Assembly (NCBI RefSeq): GCF_035440685.1
Contig: NZ_DAORMW010000001.1
Length of the DNA: 64,000 nt
Strand: one strand, 5' to 3'
Source of the DNA: Accumulibacter appositus
Lineage (GTDB): Bacteria > Pseudomonadota > Gammaproteobacteria > Burkholderiales > Rhodocyclaceae
Shown: positions 8,296 through 17,487 of the stretch, one piece after another
Numbering within the stretch: position 1 is the first letter of the stretch
Layout: each line of letters starts with the position of its first letter
The notes under the pieces: model-generated
Told to the model about the DNA's origin: nothing
Databases searched by the model: none
The model's input: only the letters and a program-made list of their open reading frames with translations
Translations under genes and position numbers: made by a program

Positions 8296-10251
8296 TCACG
8301 CCGCGCTGCGCACTTCCTCGACGCTCACCTCCTGCTGCAGGACGTCGCGAACCCCATTGCCGATTTCCGTCAGTGCCTGCATTTGCGACACCAGGCCATT
8401 CTCGACGTGAACCAGCTCTTCGATACGTTCTTCCAGGGTGTCGGTCGCCTGGTGAATGCGCTTGATGCTCTCCAGCCGGCGCTTGAGCTGGATCTGATGC
8501 TCACGAATCTGAATCTCCATCGGCGCCATGATCGCCTTCAACCATGACTCGGCCTCACGATTGGCATGTTCGAAGGTCTTGCGCACCTGCACCGCGACCT
8601 CCTCGAAGAAGCGCTGCGTGAGCTGCGACTTTTCGTGGGTCAGCAACTGGAACATGGTGTTGATGTGGGTATCGCACCACTGATCGAGGCGATCGATTTC
8701 CTTTTCGTAGCGGCGCAGCGAAAATGCGATTGGCGTACCCAGCTTCAGGCCATGCTCGACGGCAAACTTCTTGTAGATAACTTCCATCATGGTCGTGATC
8801 TCGGCAACCTCGCCGCGCGATCGGCTGAGGTTGTCACGCGCCACCTCAAAAAAATGCGCCATCGCCGTAGACAGCGTCTTCGAGAAGGTTGCCGCAACCA
8901 TCGCTTCGCGTGTGTTATTGGTCAGCAGGCGCAGCGGATCGACGCCGAGATGCGTGAAAAGCTTGTTGGTCAGCTGTGAAAAGACGCTGCGCACCGCGTA
9001 GTAGCGCTGCAGGCCGCTCTCGAACTCCTCCTTCTCATGACGCACCTTGCCCATCATGTACTCGACAACGCCCTTGTTCTTGCCACGCAACTCGGTGAGT
9101 TCGACGAGCTGTTCGCGCAAACCGACGAGACGCGAGTCGAGCAAACGGCACGTGCGCAGGTAGCAATCGGCAAACTCACTCTCGGTATTTTCGCGAACGA
9201 TTTCCTGCTTGGCCGGAATCAGCTCTTCGGTCAGCGCGCGCTCGAGGTCGGACAGGCGACTGCGCTCAAGCAGGGGCTTATCGTCGTTGATCTTGGCCAG
9301 CAGCGCCTTCTGGGCGGAGACGGGATAAATCTGGTTTTCCGGCAGATCCAGTGTCCACGCACAACTATCGACCTGTCGGCAAACTTCAGCGTCAATCTCT
9401 TGTGGCGACTTCAGTTCATCCCACAGGCCGTCGATCTTGTTGAGCACGACGATGCGCCCTTTCTTGCGGCGACCCGGCGTGCCGATATGCTCGCGCCAGA
9501 CCGTCAGATCGGACTGCGTGACCCCCGTATCCGCCGCCAGGATGAAGAGCACGGCATGCGCGTTGGGAAGCAGTGACAAGGTCAGTTCGGGCTCGGTACC
9601 GATCGCGTTCAGACCCGGCGTGTCAAGAATCACCAGCCCCTGCTGCAGCAGGGGGTGCGGGAAATTGATGATCGCATGCCGCCAGCGAGGAATCTCGACG
9701 CTGCCATCCTGCTCGACGCGAAAGGCGGCCGTAGCGCCGTCCAAGATCGAGAAGCCAAGACGTTCGGCGACCTTGCGGTCGACGCGGACGACTTCGCTGA
9801 CGTGCCGAAGCGCCCCCTGCATCGCCCCCGCCGAAGAGGTGTCGAGCGGGACGATGGTCCACTCGTCGGGAAAACGCTTGTATTCGCTGATACTGGTGTT
9901 GGAGTCACGGCTGTCGATCGGCAACAGCTCGATCGACGGCGGCTTGCTGGCGTCGAACATCAGCTCGGTCGGGCACATCGTCGTGCGACCTGCAGTCGAG
10001 GGCAGAATGCGATCGCCGTAATCGGCAAAAAAGATGGCGTTGATCAATTCCGACTTACCACGCGAAAACTCGGCGACAAATGCCACATGCAGGCGATCTT
10101 CACGCAGCTTGTCGAGCAATAGCGAGATTCGTCGATCCGTCTGGGCGTCGGTAAGTTCGTTTTCAACGAGCCAGCCAGAAAAGCCGGCGAGCCGATTCGA
10201 GAGCTCGGAACGCCATTCGCTATAGGCGGCAAGATTTTGAGCGAGCGTCAT
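8296..10251 (-). CDS. Bacterial dynamin-like GTPase
   Basis: This is a 651-residue large GTPase. The GTPase domain (about 45-320) shows a P-loop-type EFSRGKSELINAIFF, a switch region with the G2-like STAGRTT, DTPGLNAIG (G3) and LNKIDGLWDE (G4). The rest is predominantly alpha-helical and charged, consistent with a dynamin stalk. There is no obvious transmembrane helix but a moderately hydrophobic patch near residues 440-475. Bacterial dynamins remodel or stabilise membranes in known cases, including under phage attack; the role here is unknown. It stands alone between miaA (convergent) and mutM. Confidence 0.8.
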   Translation of the reverse strand: MTLAQNLAAYSEWRSELSNRLAGFSGWLVENELTDAQTDRRISLLLDKLREDRLHVAFVAEFSRGKSELINAIFFADYGDRILPSTAGRTTMCPTELMFDASKPPSIELLPIDSRDSNTSISEYKRFPDEWTIVPLDTSSAGAMQGALRHVSEVVRVDRKVAERLGFSILDGATAAFRVEQDGSVEIPRWRHAIINFPHPLLQQGLVILDTPGLNAIGTEPELTLSLLPNAHAVLFILAADTGVTQSDLTVWREHIGTPGRRKKGRIVVLNKIDGLWDELKSPQEIDAEVCRQVDSCAWTLDLPENQIYPVSAQKALLAKINDDKPLLERSRLSDLERALTEELIPAKQEIVRENTESEFADCYLRTCRLLDSRLVGLREQLVELTELRGKNKGVVEYMMGKVRHEKEEFESGLQRYYAVRSVFSQLTNKLFTHLGVDPLRLLTNNTREAMVAATFSKTLSTAMAHFFEVARDNLSRSRGEVAEITTMMEVIYKKFAVEHGLKLGTPIAFSLRRYEKEIDRLDQWCDTHINTMFQLLTHEKSQLTQRFFEEVAVQVRKTFEHANREAESWLKAIMAPMEIQIREHQIQLKRRLESIKRIHQATDTLEERIEELVHVENGLVSQMQALTEIGNGVRDVLQQEVSVEEVRSAA

Positions 10252-10351
10252 GACCAGTTCCAGCGCGTGTGAAAGGCCTTGACTCTATCACAAAAGCCAG
10301 AGCAATCAGTGACATGGCATAGTGCGTGCCCAAGGCGGTGAGCGACGGCGG

Positions 10352-11179
10352 TCAACGCTGACACGTCGGGCAGTAAAAGGTCGATCGGCCGGCCTGGCGG
10401 AGCACGCGAATCGGCGTCGCACAGACCACGCATGGCTCAGCATGGCGATCATAGACCGCGCAGGAAAGCTGAAAGCAACCGGCACCGCCATCGCTATGCA
10501 CGTAGTCACGGACCGTGCTGCCACCGGCGGCAATCGCTGCGGCAAGCGTCGCGCGAATCGCCTCCGCCAGCACTCGGTAACGCTGCAGGCTGATCCTGCC
10601 GGCGCGGCGCAGCGGTGAAATGCCGGCACGAAAAAGGCTTTCGGCGGCATAGATATTGCCAATACCGACGACCAGACGACTGTCCATCAGCATCGGCTTC
10701 ACCGGCACCCGCCGCCCGCGGGTGGCCGCATACAGCCACTCGCCGCAGAAGCCATCGGCCAGAGGCTCTCTGCCCAGGGTGGCGAGCGCCGGGTGCGCTT
10801 CGACGTCGGCACCTTCGTGCCAGAGCAGCGCGCCAAAGCGGCGCGGGTCGCGCAGGCGCAAAACGGTATGCGTGAACACCAAGTCCACGTGGTCGTGCTT
10901 CTGCGCTGGGGTCGCCGGCGGCACCAGGCGCAAACTGCCCGACATGCCGAGGTGAATCAGCAACCAGCCGCCGCCGCGACTGCTTGCGCAGTCGAACAGC
11001 AGATACTTGCCGCGCCGTAGAATGGCGTCGATACGCAGACCGGCGAGGCGCGAATCGAGCCCCGGCGCAATCTCGTGGCGAAGCTTGGGCGTGCGCACGA
11101 TGGCAGCAAGCACGCATTGCCCGGGCAGATAAGGGAGCAATCCCTGACGACTCACTTCAACCTCAGGCAGTTCCGGCAT
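10352..11179 (-). CDS. mutM: Formamidopyrimidine-DNA glycosylase MutM (Fpg)
   Basis: This base-excision repair glycosylase/AP lyase removes 8-oxoguanine and formamidopyrimidines. The start at 11179 places PELPEVE directly after Met, so that Pro2 becomes the N-terminal nucleophile; the longer frame to 11230 would bury it. A helix-two-turn-helix region (residues about 150-185) includes VGIGNIYAAESLF. The C-terminal zinc finger has four cysteines in CxxC ... CxxC spacing (CVVC ... CPTC). Length is 275 residues, normal for the family. Confidence 0.96.
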   Translation of the reverse strand: MPELPEVEVSRQGLLPYLPGQCVLAAIVRTPKLRHEIAPGLDSRLAGLRIDAILRRGKYLLFDCASSRGGGWLLIHLGMSGSLRLVPPATPAQKHDHVDLVFTHTVLRLRDPRRFGALLWHEGADVEAHPALATLGREPLADGFCGEWLYAATRGRRVPVKPMLMDSRLVVGIGNIYAAESLFRAGISPLRRAGRISLQRYRVLAEAIRATLAAAIAAGGSTVRDYVHSDGGAGCFQLSCAVYDRHAEPCVVCATPIRVLRQAGRSTFYCPTCQR

Positions 11180-11276
11180 TGCTGCTACCCCGAAAAGTCC
11201 ATAACATGCGCAGCTGGAATTATGACGCAATCTCCCCGGTCAGCTTCTGCAACTGTTTGCAGCCAGCAAGGAAACC

Positions 11277-13052
11277 ATGAAACCGATCACCAGCACTCTC
11301 CTCTGCGTCACGCTGTCGCTTGCCCTCGGCATGCCCGCCCAGGGAGCTGACCAGGCCGTACCCGGCAAGCAGCAAAAAGCGACGAAGCAGGATAAGGCGA
11401 GTAAGCGCACGCCAAAAAGTGCTTTGCCACAGTCGCTCGCCCCCCACCCCGACGCCACCGACAGCAAGGAACTGACCGGCCAGATCGTCTACCAGGTACT
11501 GCTGGCTGAAGTCGCCTTGCAGCGCGGCCGCAACGAATTCGCCAGTCAGGCCTATGCCGACCTGGCGGTGCGCACGCGCGACCCCGCGGTTCTCGAGCGG
11601 GCCATCGAGGTCGCCGGCTATGCGCGCCGCTTCGACCGCGTTCTCGCACTTGCCCGCTTGTGGGTACAGGTCGAGCCGGACTCGAAACGCGCCCAGCAGG
11701 TGCTCGTCGGCGTGCGCGTGCTGACCAATCAGCTGGACGGCCTGGCGCCCCAGTTGATCACCATGCTCGCAGCCGACCAGCCGGCACTGCCCGGCAACCT
11801 GCTGGCGCTCAATCGGATGTTCGCCCGCAGCCCGAATCGCAAGGCCGTACTGCAGCTGATCAGCACGGTGGGCGAGCGCTTCCCGGACCTTCCCGAAGCG
11901 CATTATGCAATCGCCGTGGCGGCCAGCTCGGCCGGCGAGCACGAACGCGCCCTGGCCGAAGCACGGCAAGCGCTCGCCCTGCGCCCGGACTGGCAGATCG
12001 GTGCGCTGCTCGAGGCGCAGTTGCTGACCCAGAAATCACCGGCGGACGGGATTGCCTCGCTGCAGCGCTTCGTCGACAAGAATCCGCAAGCGCGCGATGC
12101 ACAGCTTCACTTGGCGCGCGCTCTGGTTTCCGAAAAACGCTATGCCGAGGCCAAGCGCCTGTTCGAGCAGTTGCTGCAAGCCTACCCCGACAACCCGGAC
12201 GTCGTCTTCCCGGTCGCCATCCTCGCCCTCCAGGAAAACGACACGGCGCTCGCCGAGGCACAACTCAAGCATCTGATAACGCTCGATTTCCCGGACAAGA
12301 GCGCAGCTTACTACTACCTCGGCCAAGTCGCCGAGGAAAGCCAGCGTGCAGACGACGCGCTGGTCTACTATCAGCAGGTTAGTCCGGGCGACCACTATCT
12401 TCCGGCGCTAATCCGCGGCGCTGCCATCCTCGCCAAGCAGGGCAAGCTCGACGATGCGAGGAGCCAACTCAACGCCGCGGCAGCGAGAGATCCGCAATTG
12501 CGGGTGCAACTCTTGATCGCCGAAGCGACGCTGCTTCGCGAGGCAAATCAAGCCGCAACGGCACTGGCCTTGCTGGAACACGAGCTGAGCGAGCAGGCCG
12601 ACCAACCCGAACTGCTCTACGAATCGGCACTGCTGGCCGAGCGGCTCGGTCGCCTGGAAGTGATGGAGAAGCGCCTGCGCAAGCTGATCGCGTTGCAGCC
12701 GCAAAGCGCGCAGGGCTACAACGCACTCGGTTACTCCTATGCCGATCGCAATATGCGACTGGCCGAAGCCCGCGAATTGATCGAAACGGCGCTCAAGCTG
12801 GCACCCAACGACCCCTTCATTCTCGACAGCATGGGCTGGGTGCTGTTTCGGCAAGGTGAGCTCGAAGGCGCACTGACCCATCTGCAGCGTGCTTATGCGC
12901 AGCGCCCCGACGCCGAGATCGCGGCCCACATGGGCGAAGTACTGTGGATGCTCGGGCGCACGGAAGAGGCTCAGCGCACCTGGAGGGAGGCGCTGGAACG
13001 GCATCCGGAAAGCGTGGAGATTAAGGAAACCCTGAAGAGGTTCTCACCCTGA
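11277..13052 (+). CDS. Exported tetratricopeptide-repeat protein
   Basis: This 591-residue protein has a signal peptide (residues 1-23, MKPITSTLLC... ending at AQGA) and a lysine-rich stretch, then tandem helical repeats across the rest. TPR consensus is clearest near residues 430-570, for example AYNALGYSYADRNMRLAEA-like and PFILDSMGWVLFRQGELEGAL-like units. Exported TPR proteins upstream of lolB are frequent in betaproteobacteria and probably scaffold envelope proteins; no enzymatic motif is visible. It is divergent from mutM and precedes lolB by 41 bp, so the two may be cotranscribed. Confidence 0.8.
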   Translation: MKPITSTLLCVTLSLALGMPAQGADQAVPGKQQKATKQDKASKRTPKSALPQSLAPHPDATDSKELTGQIVYQVLLAEVALQRGRNEFASQAYADLAVRTRDPAVLERAIEVAGYARRFDRVLALARLWVQVEPDSKRAQQVLVGVRVLTNQLDGLAPQLITMLAADQPALPGNLLALNRMFARSPNRKAVLQLISTVGERFPDLPEAHYAIAVAASSAGEHERALAEARQALALRPDWQIGALLEAQLLTQKSPADGIASLQRFVDKNPQARDAQLHLARALVSEKRYAEAKRLFEQLLQAYPDNPDVVFPVAILALQENDTALAEAQLKHLITLDFPDKSAAYYYLGQVAEESQRADDALVYYQQVSPGDHYLPALIRGAAILAKQGKLDDARSQLNAAAARDPQLRVQLLIAEATLLREANQAATALALLEHELSEQADQPELLYESALLAERLGRLEVMEKRLRKLIALQPQSAQGYNALGYSYADRNMRLAEARELIETALKLAPNDPFILDSMGWVLFRQGELEGALTHLQRAYAQRPDAEIAAHMGEVLWMLGRTEEAQRTWREALERHPESVEIKETLKRFSP

Positions 13053-13093
13053 CTTGGACTTCCCGCCGCTGCGCAACGAGCGCACACCGGCCA

Positions 13094-13753
13094 TTGTTTC
13101 GCGGCATTCGTGCGCAGCTATCCGCCGTGCTGCTTCTTGCGCTAATCGGACTAGCCGCCTGCGCCAGCGCGCCGCCTTCCGGCGAACAAGCCTCGCCGGT
13201 CCGCCGCGACGAGCTGCATGCTTTCTCGCTGGCTGGCCGCTTTTCATTGCGCCACGAAGGGCAAAGCTACACCGGCCGGCTAGACTGGCGGCACGCCGAC
13301 GACAGCGACGAACTGCTGCTCTCCTCTCCGCTCGGCCAAGCCATGGCCGAAATCGTCAGCCACCCTGATGGCGCCCGCCTGCACCACGGTGACGGAAAAA
13401 CCCAAACGGCGGCCAGCGCCGACGAACTGCTGCAGGCAGTCCTTGGCTACCCCTTGCCCCTGGACAAACTGGCCGACTGGGTACGTGCGAGGAGTCCGCA
13501 GGGCGGAACGATGACCGTCGACGCCCTGGGCCGTCCCCTGCGCCTGCAATACGAAGACTGGCGAATCGCCTACGAGTACGACAACGACGAAGCACAGGCC
13601 CTGCCTGGCCGGCTCTTCGTCGAACGCGAAACACTCCTGGAACTGCGCCTGCGCATTGACCAGTGGCTGCCGCTGACACCCATGCGCCCCCTGCCAGTAC
13701 GCTCAACCCCCTTTCCCCTCACGCCGAGCGACCCGGCAAGCTCGGCGCCGTGA
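13094..13753 (+). CDS. lolB: Outer-membrane lipoprotein LolB
   Basis: LolB receives lipoproteins from LolA and inserts them into the outer membrane. The 219-residue precursor has a type II signal peptide with lipobox LAAC (Cys near residue 22), then the family core starting FSLAGRFSLR with alternating beta strands. The start codon appears to be TTG at 13094, the only in-frame start giving a full signal peptide. The last residues are proline-rich and poorly conserved. Its stop overlaps the GTG start of ispE (GTGA), so the two are translationally coupled. Confidence 0.9.
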   Translation: MFRGIRAQLSAVLLLALIGLAACASAPPSGEQASPVRRDELHAFSLAGRFSLRHEGQSYTGRLDWRHADDSDELLLSSPLGQAMAEIVSHPDGARLHHGDGKTQTAASADELLQAVLGYPLPLDKLADWVRARSPQGGTMTVDALGRPLRLQYEDWRIAYEYDNDEAQALPGRLFVERETLLELRLRIDQWLPLTPMRPLPVRSTPFPLTPSDPASSAP

Positions 13754-14631
13754 CCAACTTCGCCACCACGACCTCCGCCGACCCGCTCTGGACTTGGCAA
13801 AGTGTCTATCCGGCACCGGCCAAGCTGAATCTCTTCCTGCACGTCGTCGGCCGACGCGCCGACGGCTACCACCTGCTGCAAACGCTGTTTCGTTTTCTCG
13901 CCCACGGCGACCGCCTGCGCTTCGCCCCGCGCTCCGACGGCGCGATCCATCTGGCGACACCGCTTCCAGGCGTGCCGCCGGAGACCGACCTCACCGTTCG
14001 CGCCGCGCGCCTGCTGCAGACCGCCAGCGCTTGTCGACAGGGCGTCGAAATCAGCATCGAAAAGCAACTGCCGATGGGCGGCGGCCTGGGCGGCGGCAGT
14101 TCGGATGCCGCCACCGTCCTCCTGGCACTGAACCATCTCTGGCAGCTTGGCTTGCCTCGCCAGCAGTTGCAAGACATTGGCCTGCAGCTCGGCGCCGACG
14201 TACCGGTCTTCATTTTCGGGCGCAATGCGTTTGCCGAAGGGGTCGGCGAAACACTGCAGGCGGTCGATCTGCCGACGCGCTGGTACCTGGTTCTCGAACC
14301 ACCACTGGCAGTCGCCACGGCAGCCGTCTTCGGCGCCCCGGAACTGAGGCGCGATACGTCGCCGATCAGCGTCGAGCAATGGCAGCCGGGATTCGGCAGC
14401 AACGACCTGGAGGCCGTCGCGGCAGCCCGTTTTCCGGTCATTGCCGAGCACCTCTCCTGCCTGGCGGCCTTCGCACCAGCCCGTATGAGCGGCTCCGGCG
14501 CCTGCGTCTTCGCCGAATTCGAAGGTCGCGAACAGGCCGAGGCCGCCCTCCGGGAACTGCCCGCAAAGCTCCGCGGCTGGGTGGCCGCGGGCCTCGAAGA
14601 TCACCCCCTGCGCAAACTGGCAAGCGGATAG
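13750..14631 (+). CDS. ispE: 4-diphosphocytidyl-2-C-methyl-D-erythritol kinase
   Basis: IspE phosphorylates CDP-ME in the MEP isoprenoid pathway. The 293-residue GHMP kinase shows the N-terminal PAPAKLNLFLHV with substrate residues, GYHLLQTLF, the ATP-binding MGGGLGGGSSDAA loop near residues 96-108, and the GHMP C-terminal ARMSGSGACVFAEF. The GTG at 13750 overlaps the lolB stop by four bases and gives a standard N-terminus; the upstream ATG at 13663 lies inside lolB. The lolB-ispE-tRNA-prs order is typical of betaproteobacteria. Confidence 0.95.
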   Translation: MTNFATTTSADPLWTWQSVYPAPAKLNLFLHVVGRRADGYHLLQTLFRFLAHGDRLRFAPRSDGAIHLATPLPGVPPETDLTVRAARLLQTASACRQGVEISIEKQLPMGGGLGGGSSDAATVLLALNHLWQLGLPRQQLQDIGLQLGADVPVFIFGRNAFAEGVGETLQAVDLPTRWYLVLEPPLAVATAAVFGAPELRRDTSPISVEQWQPGFGSNDLEAVAAARFPVIAEHLSCLAAFAPARMSGSGACVFAEFEGREQAEAALRELPAKLRGWVAAGLEDHPLRKLASG

Positions 14632-14689
14632 CGCGCGCGCAAGCAGAAGAATTATTGCTTTCACGCTTTTTTTCCTGAGCAATTCTGGC

Positions 14690-14695
14690 TATAAT
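14690..14695 (+). promoter_or_regulatory. -10 box of a promoter for tRNA-Gln / prs
   Basis: A perfect TATAAT lies 39 bp before the tRNA gene, preceded by an AT-rich stretch (14641-14672) unusual for this region. No convincing -35 hexamer at 17 bp was found; a T-tract occupies that position. Confidence 0.5.
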
Positions 14696-14734
14696 GCGCG
14701 CCTCGTTCGCCAGCCAGGCGATACGAATGACAGC

Positions 14735-14811
14735 TGGGGAGTCGCCAAGTTGGTCAAGGCACCGGATTTTGATTCCGGCATTCGAAGGTTCGAATCCTTC
14801 TTCCCCAGCCA
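14735..14811 (+). tRNA. tRNA-Gln (anticodon TTG)
   Basis: This is a complete cloverleaf with encoded CCA (14809-14811). The acceptor arm TGGGGAG pairs with TTCCCCA including one G-U pair. The anticodon arm CCGGA-loop-TCCGG carries TTG, and the T arm contains GGTTCGAATCC. The discriminator is G. It sits between ispE and prs, where betaproteobacteria usually carry tRNA-Gln. Confidence 0.96.
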
Positions 14812-14900
14812 CTCCATTTCTGTCAAAGCGGGCAGGCTGCCTCACCTGCCCGTCTTGCTTTATACGGCGCCGCTCCTGCGGCGCCTCTGGAAAGCGCACC

Positions 14901-15851
14901 ATGGCCTACGACAGCCTGATGGTTTTCACCGGCAACGCCAACCCCGCATTGGCTGCCGACGTTGTCAAGCGCCTCAACATATCGCTCGGCCGAGCACAGG
15001 TTGGTCGCTTTTCCGACGGTGAAATCAGCGTCGAGATTCAGGAGCACGTGCGCGGAATGGACGTGTTCATCCTGCAATCGACCTGCGCGCCGACCAACGA
15101 GAACCTGATGGAGCTGCTGGTGATGGTCGACGCGCTCAAGCGCGCCTCGGCGGCCCGCATCACCGCCGCCATCCCGTATTTCGGCTATGCCCGCCAGGAT
15201 CGCCGCGTGCGCTCGGCGCGGGTGCCCATCGCCGCCAAGCTGGTCGCCGACCTGCTCGCCGCTGCCGGCGTACACCGCGTTTTGACCATGGACCTGCACA
15301 CCGAGCAGATCCAGGGCTTTTTCAACATCCCGGTCGATAACATCTATTCGCTGCCGATCATGCTCGGCGACGTCTGGAAGAAGGACTTCGACCACCTGAT
15401 GGTCGTCTCGCCCGATGTCGGCGGCGTGGTGCGCGCGCGCGCGCTGGCCAAGCGTCTCGAGTGCGACCTGGCGATCATCGACAAGCGGCGCCCGAAGGCC
15501 AACGTTTCGGAAGTGATGAACATCATCGGCGAAGTCCAGGGACGAACCTGCGTGATCATGGACGACCTGGTCGACACCGCCGGGACGCTGTGCAAAGCGG
15601 CGACCGCGCTCAAGGAGCACGGCGCCCGGCACGTCCTCGCCTACTGCGTCCACCCGGTCCTTTCCGGCCAGGCCGTGGCGCGGATCAACGCTTCCGATCT
15701 CGATGAACTGGTGGTCACCGACACCATTCCCCTGCGTGACGACGCAAAGAATTCACCGCGCATACGGCAGCTGTCGGTCGCCGAAGTGATGGCCGAGACG
15801 ATTCGCCGCATCAGCAACGAGGATTCGGTTTCGTCCCTGTTCATCGAATAG
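14901..15851 (+). CDS. prs: Ribose-phosphate pyrophosphokinase (PRPP synthetase)
   Basis: This enzyme converts ribose 5-phosphate and ATP to PRPP for nucleotide, His, Trp and NAD synthesis. The 316-residue class I enzyme starts MAYDSLMVFTGNANPALA and shows FSDGEISVEI, YFGYARQDRR (ATP-binding flexible region), DLHTEQIQGFF and the PRPP loop VIMDDLVDTAGTL near residues 214-226. The reading frame extends back across the tRNA to 14694, but the ATG at 14901 matches the family start. It is probably cotranscribed with tRNA-Gln. Confidence 0.97.
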   Translation: MAYDSLMVFTGNANPALAADVVKRLNISLGRAQVGRFSDGEISVEIQEHVRGMDVFILQSTCAPTNENLMELLVMVDALKRASAARITAAIPYFGYARQDRRVRSARVPIAAKLVADLLAAAGVHRVLTMDLHTEQIQGFFNIPVDNIYSLPIMLGDVWKKDFDHLMVVSPDVGGVVRARALAKRLECDLAIIDKRRPKANVSEVMNIIGEVQGRTCVIMDDLVDTAGTLCKAATALKEHGARHVLAYCVHPVLSGQAVARINASDLDELVVTDTIPLRDDAKNSPRIRQLSVAEVMAETIRRISNEDSVSSLFIE

Positions 15852-15918
15852 GGCAGCGGACGCGGCGCAGCCAACGCCTTGCGAACGAAGCATCAGAAGC
15901 ATCAGAAACATTTTCCAA

Positions 15919-15947
15919 CCCCTCGCCTGGTCGCGGGCGGGGCTTTT
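15919..15947 (+). terminator. Possible intrinsic terminator after prs
   Basis: CCCCtCGCC (15919-15927) can pair with GGCGGGG (15936-15942) with one bulged base, followed by CTTTT. The T-run is short, so rplY may be reached by read-through. Confidence 0.35.
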
Positions 15948-15967
15948 GCAACAACCAGGAGCTGTCC

Positions 15968-16615
15968 ATGAAGTTCGAAATTGAAGCGCGCAAGCGCACT
16001 TTGCAGGGGTCCGGAGCGAGCCGCCGCCTGCGCCGCGAAAACCGGGTCCCGGCCATCGTCTACGGTGGCACGGCCGGTCCGCAGATGATCGACATCGACC
16101 ACAACGAAATCCTGCTCAACCTGCGCAAGGAAGGCTTTCGCTCGTCGGTTCTGACGCTCAAGCTCGATGGCCAGCGCCAGCAGGCCTTGCTGCGTGACGC
16201 CCAGGTGCACCCCTGGAAGCCGCTCGTTCTGCACTGCGACTTCCTGCGCGTCGATGCCACCCATGCCATCCATCAGCGCATTCCGCTGCACTTCCTGAAC
16301 GGCGAAATCGCTCCGGGCGTCAAGCTTGAAGGCGGTGCCGTCGCCGCGGCGCTGAACGACATCGAAGTCAGCTGCCTGCCGCAGCACCTGCCGGCGTTCA
16401 TCGAAGTCGACCTCAAGGAACTCAGCATCGGCGACATGATCCACGTTTCGGAACTCGTCTTCCCCGACAAGGTCACGCCGGTGGTTTCCGGCGACGACCA
16501 GGTGGTCGTCTCGATCATTGCTCCGAAGCTCGTCGAAGAGGACGAGGTCGAAGGCGAAGAAGAGGAAGGTGCCGAGGCAGCCGCCGAGGAAGAGAAGGAC
16601 GACAAGGCCGAGTAG
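15968..16615 (+). CDS. rplY: 50S ribosomal protein L25/general stress protein Ctc
   Basis: This binds 5S rRNA in the large subunit. The 215-residue product is the long Ctc form: an N-terminal L25 beta-barrel (about 1-95, starting MKFEIEARKRTLQGSGASRR) and a C-terminal TL5/Ctc domain (about 100-190). It ends in a highly acidic Glu/Asp/Ala tail of about 30 residues. SD-like AGGAG lies 7 bp before the ATG. Its position between prs and pth is the conserved betaproteobacterial order. Confidence 0.96.
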   Translation: MKFEIEARKRTLQGSGASRRLRRENRVPAIVYGGTAGPQMIDIDHNEILLNLRKEGFRSSVLTLKLDGQRQQALLRDAQVHPWKPLVLHCDFLRVDATHAIHQRIPLHFLNGEIAPGVKLEGGAVAAALNDIEVSCLPQHLPAFIEVDLKELSIGDMIHVSELVFPDKVTPVVSGDDQVVVSIIAPKLVEEDEVEGEEEEGAEAAAEEEKDDKAE

Positions 16616-16655
16616 TTCGCCTAGGTCACAACAAGCCAGGCGTCCAGCAAGACCC

Positions 16656-16695
16656 AGGCCGCCGTCCGGCACTCGCTGCCCACGGCGGCCTTTTC
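16656..16695 (+). terminator. Rho-independent terminator after rplY
   Basis: The 10-bp perfect inverted repeat AGGCCGCCGT (16656-16665) / ACGGCGGCCT (16682-16691) is followed by TTTTCCTTT. The loop is 16 nt. It lies 40 bp after the rplY stop. Confidence 0.7.
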
Positions 16696-16700
16696 CTTTG

Positions 16701-16883
16701 ACGGTCATGACCTGTAGCGTCACGTCAGATCATGGCAGGCATGACCGTTTCTCTCTTGCAGTGGGGATTCCGGCTTGCACGCCGAAATCGTTCGCCGGAC
16801 CGGGAGCATGCTCCCAGAATTCCGCGCCGCACCCCGCGAAGGGAGAAGGCGGCTTCGCGAGTCGCTGACGCGACTTTCACATT
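16701..16883 (-). repeat. Dispersed intergenic hairpin element, copy B
   Basis: The rplY-pth gap holds the reverse complement of the element at 39282-39407. It carries the arms ACGGTCATG (16701-16709) / CATGACCGT (16740-16748) and the hairpin AGTCGC-tgac-GCGACT (16860-16875). The adjoining segment CTTCG.GAGTCGCT..CGCGACTTTCACAT matches the other copy at 27 of 30 positions by eye. About 70 bp in the middle is not shared. No gene is present in this gap. Confidence 0.6.
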
Positions 16884-16901
16884 CATGGTGCTCTCGATGT
16901 C

Positions 16902-17477
16902 ATGCTCCCTCCCCGCCTGATTGTCGGCCTAGGCAACCCCGGCGGCCAATACGAGGATAACCGGCACAATGTCGGCTTCTGGTTCGTCGACCAGCTCGCT
17001 GCTCGCCTACAGGCACCGCTGACGGCGCAGGGGAAGTTCCTCGGCCGCGTCGCCCGCCGGGGAGAATTGTGGTTGCTGCAACCGATGACCTACATGAACC
17101 TCTCCGGCCAGGCGGTTGCTGCGCTGGCGCGCTTCTACAAGATCGCCGCCGACGAAACGCTGGTCGTCCACGACGACCTGGATCTCGAACCGGGCAGCAT
17201 CCGCCTCAAGCAGGGCGGCGGCAACGGCGGGCACAATGGTCTGAAAGACATCCAGGCGCGACTGGCGACGGCGGATTTCTGGCGCCTGCGACTGGGCATC
17301 GGTCATCCCGGCGAGCGCGCCGAAGTCGTCAGCTACGTCCTCAAGGCACCCCGGCGCGAAGAGCAGGAGCTGATCGACCGCGCCCTCGACCGCTGTCTGC
17401 TCGCCTGGCCCGACCTCGCCGCCGGCGATTACGCGGCCGCGCAACGACAGCTGCACGTCAAGACCGTCTCACCATAG
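16902..17477 (+). CDS. pth: Peptidyl-tRNA hydrolase
   Basis: Pth releases peptides from prematurely dissociated peptidyl-tRNA. The 191-residue protein shows VGLGNPGGQYEDNRHNVG with the catalytic His22, MTYMNLSGQAV, HDDLDLEPG (catalytic-site Asp) and GGNGGHNGLKDI. Length and motif order are standard. It is followed by ychF after 10 bp, the usual partner. Confidence 0.96.
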   Translation: MLPPRLIVGLGNPGGQYEDNRHNVGFWFVDQLAARLQAPLTAQGKFLGRVARRGELWLLQPMTYMNLSGQAVAALARFYKIAADETLVVHDDLDLEPGSIRLKQGGGNGGHNGLKDIQARLATADFWRLRLGIGHPGERAEVVSYVLKAPRREEQELIDRALDRCLLAWPDLAAGDYAAAQRQLHVKTVSP

Positions 17478-17487
17478 GAATCCGAGC

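Noticed and set aside
13570..14682. 370-residue minus-strand frame
   Set aside because: It is a shadow of ispE caused by high GC; ispE motifs on the plus strand are unambiguous.
16656..16695. rplY terminator as part of the dispersed element
   Set aside because: It is a conventional stem with a T-run that lies outside the region shared with the other copies.
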